Shown one piece after another: positions 1 to 5,237 of a DNA stretch of 5,237 nucleotides. How positions within the stretch are numbered: position 1 is the stretch's first letter; each line of letters begins with the position of its first letter. The position numbers and the translations under genes are program-made. Under the pieces are notes generated by a model. It had not been told where the DNA came from and did not search any database. It saw only the letters and a program-made list of their open reading frames with translations. Source of the DNA: an uncultured Alphaproteobacteria bacterium (GTDB taxonomy: Bacteria > Pseudomonadota > Alphaproteobacteria > Puniceispirillales > Puniceispirillaceae); NCBI GenBank assembly GCA_913031555.1, contig CAJWDO010000140.1, positions 1-5,237 on the forward strand. Reading direction: 5' to 3'.

Positions 1-1151
1 ATCAGGAACGGCTTGGTCAGGTGGCGCGCGCGCCGCGCTGGGCGCTGGCGCATAAATTTCCTGCCGAACAGGCCGAAACAATTCTCAACGCGATCGACAT
101 CCAGGTCGGGCGTACCGGCGCGCTGACACCGGTGGCAAGGCTGGCGCCAATAACCGTCGGCGGCGTCGTGGTCTCCAACGCCACCCTCCACAATGAAGAT
201 GAAATCCGCCGCAAGGACATCCGCATCGGCGACCGGGTGGTGATCCAGCGGGCCGGCGATGTGATACCACAGGTTGTGAGGGTGATCGGTGATGCCCGTC
301 CTGCCAACAGCACCGAGTTCGTCTTTCCCGACACCTGTCCGGAATGTGGCGCACCGGCAATCCGGCCCAAGGGCGAGGCGGTGCGGCGCTGTACCAACAG
401 CCTTGATTGCCCGGCGCAGCGTCTGGAATGGCTGAAACATTTCGTGTCACGTGACGCCTTTGACATTGAAGGTCTTGGCGCGCGGCAGATCGACCAGTTC
501 GTCGGCCTGAACTGGGTCATGCGGCCTGCCGATATATTCCGCCTTGCCGAAAGGCGTGGGGAAATGGCGGCGCTCGATGGCTATGGCGATATTTCGATCA
601 CCAATCTGCTGGCCGCTATCGAGGCCCGCCGGGAAATCGGTTTTGAACGCTTCATCTTCGCGCTTGGCATCCGGCAGGTTGGCCAGGCGACAGCGCGCAT
701 TCTGGCCCTGCATTTCACGACCCCCGAGGCACTGCTGGCCGCGCTGTCGCCGCAGGCCGATCTCGAGGCGACAACCACCGATCTGGTGGCTATCGACCAG
801 ATAGGGGAGGCCATGGTGGCGGACCTGATCGGTTTTTTCACCAATGACAGCAACCGCGCCGCGGTGGTTGATCTCCTTGCCATGCTGAATGTCGTACCGC
901 CTGAACGCCCGTCGGAGGACAGCGCGGTCAGCGGCAAGACGATTGTCTTCACCGGCACGCTTGCCGGCATGTCACGCGCCGAGGCGAAGGCCCGCGCCGA
1001 ATCCCTCGGCGCCAAGGTATCCGGCTCGGTCTCGGCAAAGACGAATTATCTGGTCGCCGGTGCCGATGCCGGATCAAAAGCCCGCAAGGCGTCCGAGCTT
1101 GGCGTGACAGTCCTCAGCGAAGAGGAATGGCTGGCGCTGATTAATGTCTGA
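1..1151 (+). CDS. ligA: NAD-dependent DNA ligase LigA, C-terminal part (5' end outside window)
   Basis: LigA seals nicks in duplex DNA using NAD+ in replication and repair. The reading frame is open from the left edge (first full codon at 3) to TGA at 1149-1151, giving 382 visible residues; the adenylation core with the KxDG lysine is upstream of the window. Seen in order: the end of the nucleotidyltransferase domain with the motif V stretch RWALAHKFP (about residues 12-20); the OB fold (GRTGALTPVA, SNATLHNEDEI, GDRVVIQRAGDVIPQV, about 35-95); a four-cysteine zinc finger (Cys 112, 115, 130, 136; CPEC and CTNSLDC); helix-hairpin-helix repeats (about 150-280, including FDIEGLG and FALGIRQVG); a short Pro/Glu linker; and a C-terminal BRCT domain (about 310-382, GKTIVFTGTL and GAKVSGSVSAKTNYLVAG). 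Domain order and lengths match full-size bacterial LigA (about 670-700 residues). The GTG at 21 is an internal valine and not a start. The gene converges on pepP. Confidence 0.97.
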   Translation, partial: QERLGQVARAPRWALAHKFPAEQAETILNAIDIQVGRTGALTPVARLAPITVGGVVVSNATLHNEDEIRRKDIRIGDRVVIQRAGDVIPQVVRVIGDARPANSTEFVFPDTCPECGAPAIRPKGEAVRRCTNSLDCPAQRLEWLKHFVSRDAFDIEGLGARQIDQFVGLNWVMRPADIFRLAERRGEMAALDGYGDISITNLLAAIEARREIGFERFIFALGIRQVGQATARILALHFTTPEALLAALSPQADLEATTTDLVAIDQIGEAMVADLIGFFTNDSNRAAVVDLLAMLNVVPPERPSEDSAVSGKTIVFTGTLAGMSRAEAKARAESLGAKVSGSVSAKTNYLVAGADAGSKARKASELGVTVLSEEEWLALINV

Positions 1152-1179
1152 TTTGGGGCGAAGTCCGCAGCCTAAATCG
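1149..1179. terminator. Imperfect hairpin spanning both convergent stop codons; possible bidirectional 3'-end element
   Basis: The 20-bp gap between ligA and pepP and its flanks can fold on the plus strand. Bases 1150-1157 (GATTTGGG) pair with 1171-1178 (CCTAAATC), including one G-T wobble at 1155/1173. A 2-base bulge (1169-1170) follows, then GCG 1158-1160 pairs with CGC 1166-1168 around a 5-base loop (AAGTC). On the minus strand the wobble becomes an A-C mismatch, and the rest of the fold is kept. The stem includes part or all of both stop codons (TGA 1149-1151, TAG 1172-1174). Neither side has a run of T, so it is not a standard Rho-independent terminator. A role in 3'-end stability or in slowing convergent polymerases is inference. 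It may also be chance. Confidence 0.35.
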
Positions 1180-2959
1180 GTGCGCAGGCCGCCTTCAGCC
1201 AGGCAAGGCAGTCCGTCTCACCCATCAGATGAGGTGCCAGCGCCGCCTCGACCCGCATGTGATAGGCGTTAAGCCACTCCCGCTCGGCCGGCAGCAGCCT
1301 GTCGGCATCGATCAGCCGCCTGTCGATCGGGCACAGGGTGATGGTCTCGAACCCCATGAAGCCGTCCTCGTCGGGCGCGGTAGCGGTGATCAGCGTTTCG
1401 GTCCGGATCCCCCATTCACCGGGGCGGTAGCATCCCGGTTCATTGGACAGCAGCATGCCGGTATCCAACGGTACGGTGCCGCGTTTGGAAATGCTTGCCG
1501 GGCCCTCATGGACCTGCATCACATGCCCCACCCCATGCCCGGTACCATGCGCGTAATCAAGCCCCGCCGCCCACATCGGCGCACGGGCAAGCGCATCGAT
1601 CTGCTGGCCTGTCGTCCCGGCGGGAAAACGCGCCGTCGCCACCGCGATATGCCCCCGCAGCACCGCCGTGAAGGCGGTGATCATCTCGGACGTCGGTGTG
1701 CCGATGGCCATGGTGCGGGTGATGTCGGTGGTGCCGTCATTGTAATGCGCGCCTGAATCGACCAGCAGCAGGCTGTCCTCGACAAGTACGCTGTCCAGTC
1801 CGGCGATAGCGCGGTAATGAACAATCGCGCCATTCGGGCCAGACCCGCAGATGGTCTCGAAGCTGGACGCCATAAAACGCGGGCTCGCCCGGCGCAGGGT
1901 CAGCAGGTATTTGGCAATCTCTGTTTCACGCAGGCCGCGCGCAGCCCCGCTGTCGAGCCAGGCAAGGAAACGCACCATCACAGCGCCATCCTCACTGTGG
2001 GCACGCCGCGTGCCGTCAAGTTCGGCCGCATTCTTCAGCGCCTTCATCGCGGTGACCGGACATGGCGCGGCAACAGGTTCAATCGACGCTTTGACCAGCG
2101 GAGCGTGAAGCTGTTGTGGCAGGCTGTCAGGGTCAAACATCACCCGCGCCGCATCGGCATATCCGGCGCGCGGGTCGATCAGATCGGCGAACTGCGCCAG
2201 CGGCACGATGGCCACCTCATTCGCCAGATCGCCTTCCATAACGGGTGCCAGGCTGTCCCGGTCACCAAGAAGGATCAGACCGTTCTCACGGTGATAAAGC
2301 GCAAACAACAGGTTGATCGGCGTGTTCGACAGGTCGGTGCCGCGAATATTCACCAGCCAGTTCACCGCATCGGCGCGGCTGATCACCACGGCATCGCAGC
2401 GCGCCGCCTCAAGATTCTTGGACAGCGCCGCCAGCTTGTCGGCCATCGATTGACCGGCAACACGGTCGGGCATGCGAAATGGTCGTGGGGGCGCGGTGCC
2501 CGGCCGCTCGTCATGCCACAGCGCGTCAATGGGATTATCGGCGTCGGCGACAAGCTCGGCCCCGGCCTTGAGGCATGTCTCCTGCAACCTTTCAAAACCG
2601 CGTACCGTGACAAGCCGGGGGTCGATGCCGATCCGCGCCCCACTGGCATGCGTACCGTCGAGGAAGCCGCCAAGACCCGCCTCGGGCAGGGTGAATGTCT
2701 GCCACAGATCAGGGTCGGACTGATTGGCCATCTGCAGGGTGTAGCGGCCATCGCTGAACAGCGCCGCATCATTCGGCAGGATCAGGCCAAAGCCGGCTGA
2801 TCCGGTAAATCCACTGATGAAGGCAAGCCTTTCCTCGCGCGCCGGCACCTCTTCACCCTGAAACATATCCTCGCGCCCGGCATACCAGCCATCGAGGCCG
2901 CGCTGCGTCAGGAGTGCCCGCAGGCTGGCAAGCTTTTCCGACGGTGTGGTGCTGGTCAT
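1172..2959 (-). CDS. pepP: Aminopeptidase P family protein (Xaa-Pro aminopeptidase, peptidase M24B), three-domain type
   Basis: This enzyme should remove the N-terminal residue from peptides whose second residue is proline, using two metal ions. The 595-residue product fits the long, three-domain form (like human XPNPEP1) rather than the roughly 440-residue E. coli PepP. The N-terminal creatinase-like domain is at about 10-140 (FISGFTGSAGFG, FSDGRYTLQ), a second such domain at about 170-300, the catalytic pita-bread domain at about 305-540, and a C-terminal M24 tail at about 541-595. All expected metal ligands are present by motif: Asp401 and Asp412 (VDSG, DGTTDITRT), His475 (HGTGHGVGH), Glu507 (NEPG) and Glu521. 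His381, His471 and His484 match the substrate and proton-transfer histidines, so activity is likely. No signal peptide is seen, which suggests the cytosol. The ATG at 2957-2959 overlaps the prmA stop as ATGA and begins MTSTTPSEKLASLRALL; only a weak GGGA lies upstream, so coupled translation is likely. Minor oddity: the usual IEN after the second glycine loop reads TET. Confidence 0.95.
   Translation of the reverse strand: MTSTTPSEKLASLRALLTQRGLDGWYAGREDMFQGEEVPAREERLAFISGFTGSAGFGLILPNDAALFSDGRYTLQMANQSDPDLWQTFTLPEAGLGGFLDGTHASGARIGIDPRLVTVRGFERLQETCLKAGAELVADADNPIDALWHDERPGTAPPRPFRMPDRVAGQSMADKLAALSKNLEAARCDAVVISRADAVNWLVNIRGTDLSNTPINLLFALYHRENGLILLGDRDSLAPVMEGDLANEVAIVPLAQFADLIDPRAGYADAARVMFDPDSLPQQLHAPLVKASIEPVAAPCPVTAMKALKNAAELDGTRRAHSEDGAVMVRFLAWLDSGAARGLRETEIAKYLLTLRRASPRFMASSFETICGSGPNGAIVHYRAIAGLDSVLVEDSLLLVDSGAHYNDGTTDITRTMAIGTPTSEMITAFTAVLRGHIAVATARFPAGTTGQQIDALARAPMWAAGLDYAHGTGHGVGHVMQVHEGPASISKRGTVPLDTGMLLSNEPGCYRPGEWGIRTETLITATAPDEDGFMGFETITLCPIDRRLIDADRLLPAEREWLNAYHMRVEAALAPHLMGETDCLAWLKAACAPI
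2956..2959 (-). other. ATGA stop/start overlap joining prmA to pepP
   Basis: On the minus strand the prmA TGA (2956-2958) shares bases with the pepP ATG (2957-2959). Such 4-bp overlaps usually allow ribosomes ending one gene to restart on the next. This overlap decides the pepP start: an in-frame ATG far upstream (at 3202) would bury the first 81 codons inside prmA and encode residues unlike the family. Confidence 0.85.
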
Positions 2960-3924
2960 TTTGATGTCCCGGAAGATGAGGTGGTCAGGCTGGCAGGATG
3001 CCACAACTGCCGGGACAGTCCAAGGCGCGCCGGACGCATGACAATGGTTGTCCACTCTCCAATCCGGATGCGTCTTGCAAGTCGTAGTCCCTGGGCCGAG
3101 TAACGGCTTTCCACCATGGCGGCCTGATTGTTCAGGATGCCGGACAGGATGAGCCACCCGCGGTCCGAAAGGCTGGCCCGCTGATCCCCTGCCATCTGGC
3201 ACAGGGGGCGTGCCAGAATGTTCGCAAGGATGATGTCAAACGGCGCCGCGGCACGAATCTGGCGGGACAGATATCCCTGCGCGCGGACAGCGCGAAGACG
3301 GCGCGGCGCGACATGGTTGATGCGCCCGTTCGCGGCCGCCGTCCATACCGCCACCGGGTCGTTGTCAGCGGCATGAAGCCGTGCCCCGGGCCGCGCCCGC
3401 AATGCCGCCAGTGCGAGGATGGCCGACCCGCATCCCAGATCAAGGCAGCGTGGCCGCGGATATGCGCCGCCACGAAGGATATTCTCCAGCGCACGAAGAC
3501 AGCCCTCGGTGGTTGGATGCGTTCCCGACCCGAAGGCCTGCGCCGCCTCGACCTGAACCGGCCAGCTTGCCGCCGGGGGACGGTCCTCGACATGGCCACC
3601 GAAAACCCAGAACCGGCCGATCCGCCGGGGCGGAAAGGCGGCGCGATTCTCGGCCAGCCAGTCGCGGTCAGGCAGCGGTTCGATGATGACTGACATCGGC
3701 GTATGCCCACAGGCGGCAAAACATGGTGCCAACAGATCATCAATGGCCGCACTGGCCGGCGGTGCGGTGAAAATCGCCTCGATCAGCCAGCCACAGTCAC
3801 CGTCGCGAAAGTGCGCCGTCGCGGCAGCGTCGAGAAGTTCGGAAAACACCAGCTCAAAACTGCCAAGCTCTTTGACACTCAGGCTTTCATCAAGCTGCAG
3901 GCGGGCACTGTGGAGGCTGGTCAT
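2956..3924 (-). CDS. prmA: Ribosomal protein L11 methyltransferase PrmA
   Basis: PrmA uses S-adenosylmethionine to methylate ribosomal protein L11 on several amino groups; the modification is usually dispensable. The 322-residue product has a poorly conserved N-terminal substrate-binding part (about 1-110, with RRIGRFWVFGGHVED at its end) and a Rossmann methyltransferase domain. Family signatures are AFGSGTHPTT (130-139), the SAM loop LDLGCGSAIL (161-170), the acidic ADNDP (186-190), FDIILANILARPL (229-241, the PrmA form of the catalytic loop) and GWLILSGIL (256-264). The usual final strand is EWTTIVMR (290-297). Oddities: the third glycine of the SAM loop is alanine (residue 168), and 25 residues follow the normal family end. 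The ATG at 3922-3924 lies 9 bp after the uvrD stop, and the gap (CGCGCCGCA on the coding strand) has no Shine-Dalgarno sequence, so reinitiation by ribosomes leaving uvrD is the likely route. A related SAM methyltransferase with another substrate is possible but less likely given the PrmA-specific loops. Confidence 0.93.
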   Translation of the reverse strand: MTSLHSARLQLDESLSVKELGSFELVFSELLDAAATAHFRDGDCGWLIEAIFTAPPASAAIDDLLAPCFAACGHTPMSVIIEPLPDRDWLAENRAAFPPRRIGRFWVFGGHVEDRPPAASWPVQVEAAQAFGSGTHPTTEGCLRALENILRGGAYPRPRCLDLGCGSAILALAALRARPGARLHAADNDPVAVWTAAANGRINHVAPRRLRAVRAQGYLSRQIRAAAPFDIILANILARPLCQMAGDQRASLSDRGWLILSGILNNQAAMVESRYSAQGLRLARRIRIGEWTTIVMRPARLGLSRQLWHPASLTTSSSGTSK

Positions 3925-3933
3925 TGCGGCGCG

Positions 3934-5237
3934 TTACGGCTTGCTGACAAAGCCGGCCACGACTTTCTTGTTGCCAGCCTTGTCGAAAGCAATTTCCAGC
4001 TTGTCACCGTCAACATGGATGACGTTGCCCATGCCAAATTTCTGGTGAAAGACACGGTCGCCAGCGCCAAACCCGTTCTTGCTGCCGGTCGGCAGGAAAT
4101 GATCCGCTTCCTTATTGTCCTGCCGCGCCGCCAGCCGGCGCCAGCCGGGGCCATAACCACCGCGCGGCGCATCGCCAAATGCCCCGCCATCAGCAAGCTG
4201 CGCCTGCGCGGCACGGCCAAAGGGAATGGCGCCGCCAAGCCCCTGCGCAATATCCTCGATCACCGTTTCGGGCGGCAGTTCCTGGACAAAGCGCGAGGGG
4301 ATCGAGCTTTGCCACTGGCCATGGATCCGCCGGCTGCCGGCAAAGCTCAGAAAGATCTTCCGGCGCGCCCTGGTGATGCCTACATAAGCAAGGCGGCGTT
4401 CCTCCTCCAGCCCGACGGCACCGTTCTCGTCAATCGTGCGCTGGCTTGGGAAGATGCCCTCCTCCCAGCCCGGCAGGAAGACGGTATCAAATTCAAGACC
4501 CTTCGCGGCATGCAGCGTCATCAGCATGACCTCGCCCTGGTCGGATTCTGAATCGCCGTCCATGACGAGCGAGATATGTTCCAGGAACCCCTGCAGCGAA
4601 TCAAAATCCTGCATCGCGTTGACCAGTTCGGTCAGGTTTTCCAGCCGGCCTTCCGCCTCGGGTGTCCGGTTGGCCTGCCACATCGCGGTATAGCCGGATT
4701 CATCAAGCACCATCTTGGCAAGCTCGGTATGGGGCAGCGTTCCCGATACCTCTCGCCAGCGCCGTATATCCTGACAGAAGCCGGTAAGCGCGTTGCGTGT
4801 CGCCGGCCGCAACTCATCACTTGCCGCAAGATCGATCGCAGCCGCCATGAGGGGTTTGTCCGACGCCCGCGCCTGAACATGAACGGCCTGGATGCTGGCC
4901 GTGCCAAGCCCCCGTTTCGGCACATTGATGATCCGCTCAAAGGCAAGATCATCGGCAGGCTGGGTGATCAGCCGCAGATAGGCGATGGCATCACGGATTT
5001 CTGCACGTTCATAGAACCGGGTGCCGACAACACGGTAGGGAAGCCCGATGGCGATGAAGCGTTCCTCGAACTCACGCGTCTGGAAACCGGCCCGCACCAG
5101 CACGGCAATCTGCGACAGATTCTCGTCTGCGGCCTGCATCGATTCGATTTCGGCGGATACGGCGCGGGCCTCATCAGCACCGTCCCAATAGCCATTGACG
5201 CGCAGTTTTTCGCCATCATCGGCCCCGGTGGAGAGTG
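3934..5237 (-). CDS. uvrD: UvrD/PcrA-type superfamily 1 DNA helicase, C-terminal part (5' end outside window)
   Basis: This family unwinds DNA 3' to 5' with ATP in nucleotide excision repair, mismatch repair and replication-fork upkeep. The frame is open from the right edge to TAA at 3934-3936, giving 433 visible residues; the Walker A half (motifs I to III) is off the window. Seen: the motif IV region AVLVRAGFQTREFEERF (about 43-59), GTRFYERAEIRDAIAYLRL (71-89), INVPKRGLG (about 103-111), motif V LMTLHAAKGLEFDTVFLPG (about 238-256) and motif VI EEERRLAYVGITRAR (277-291), whose Arg289 is the expected arginine finger. A Gly/Ala-rich linker (about 330-385) leads to a C-terminal Tudor-like domain (about 389-433, GDRVFHQKFGMGNVIHVDG), which in PcrA/UvrD binds RNA polymerase. 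The methionine at 5137-5139 is internal: homology continues upstream (ADEARAVSAEI) to the edge. It is the first visible gene of the run with prmA and pepP. UvrD and PcrA cannot be told apart from this half. Confidence 0.96.
   Translation of the reverse strand, partial: LSTGADDGEKLRVNGYWDGADEARAVSAEIESMQAADENLSQIAVLVRAGFQTREFEERFIAIGLPYRVVGTRFYERAEIRDAIAYLRLITQPADDLAFERIINVPKRGLGTASIQAVHVQARASDKPLMAAAIDLAASDELRPATRNALTGFCQDIRRWREVSGTLPHTELAKMVLDESGYTAMWQANRTPEAEGRLENLTELVNAMQDFDSLQGFLEHISLVMDGDSESDQGEVMLMTLHAAKGLEFDTVFLPGWEEGIFPSQRTIDENGAVGLEEERRLAYVGITRARRKIFLSFAGSRRIHGQWQSSIPSRFVQELPPETVIEDIAQGLGGAIPFGRAAQAQLADGGAFGDAPRGGYGPGWRRLAARQDNKEADHFLPTGSKNGFGAGDRVFHQKFGMGNVIHVDGDKLEIAFDKAGNKKVVAGFVSKP

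Noticed and set aside
17..520. Minus-strand open frame opposite ligA (167 codons)
   Set aside because: It overlaps unmistakable LigA OB-fold and zinc-finger coding sequence, and its own translation is Ser/Arg-rich with no motif.
1817..2800. A 327-codon open frame on the plus strand opposite pepP
   Set aside because: Its codons are aligned with those of pepP, so its stops would require TTA, CTA or TCA codons in pepP, which are rare in this GC-rich gene. The translation is Arg/Gln/His-rich with no recognisable motif, while pepP has complete catalytic motifs.
2960..3202. A longer pepP beginning at an upstream in-frame ATG at 3202
   Set aside because: The extra 81 residues lie wholly inside prmA, are Pro/Gly/His-rich and unlike any aminopeptidase P N-terminus. 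The ATG at 2959 forms a classic stop/start overlap.
3703..4551. A 282-codon open frame on the plus strand opposite uvrD and prmA
   Set aside because: It is again codon-aligned with both minus-strand genes, crosses their junction, and shows no family motif. It is explained as a composition-driven shadow.
1..5237. Search for RNA genes, CRISPR repeats, insertion-sequence ends, toxin-antitoxin pairs or defence genes
   Set aside because: Almost all bases are in four well-recognised genes. No repeated units, tRNA-like folds, transposase motifs or unexplained gene-sized gaps were seen by eye.

Overview
The window shows no mobile element, CRISPR array, RNA gene or unknown multigene system. It is a compact bacterial housekeeping segment with four protein genes, two of them cut by the window edges. 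Codon use is GC-rich (roughly 60% G+C by eye). The wording of the helicase motifs (for example LVRAGFQTREFEERF and FYERAEIRDAIAYLR) is typical of Alphaproteobacteria as I remember them. That placement is an inference from protein style, with no marker gene to confirm it.

Layout: positions 1-1151 (+) hold the C-terminal half of NAD-dependent DNA ligase LigA. It ends 20 bp before the end of a leftward gene. Three genes then lie head to tail on the minus strand, read from right to left: the C-terminal part of a UvrD/PcrA-type superfamily 1 helicase (3934-5237, its start lies beyond the window), the ribosomal protein L11 methyltransferase PrmA (2956-3924), and a three-domain aminopeptidase P (1172-2959). 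The gaps are 9 bp between uvrD and prmA and a 4-bp ATGA overlap between prmA and pepP. This strongly suggests one transcript with coupled translation. No promoter for these three genes is visible, so it is probably upstream of uvrD, off the right edge.

Functionally, two DNA-maintenance enzymes (ligase and repair helicase) face each other, with a translation-related modification enzyme and a cytosolic peptidase between them. I see no direct biochemical link among the four, and the grouping looks like ordinary genome economy. The gap between the convergent genes contains an imperfect hairpin spanning both stop codons, which may serve the 3' ends of both transcripts. There is no stretch over 300 bp without a gene. 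The remaining points of interest are small: an alanine in the SAM-binding loop of PrmA and a short C-terminal tail on PrmA that runs into the start of the peptidase gene.
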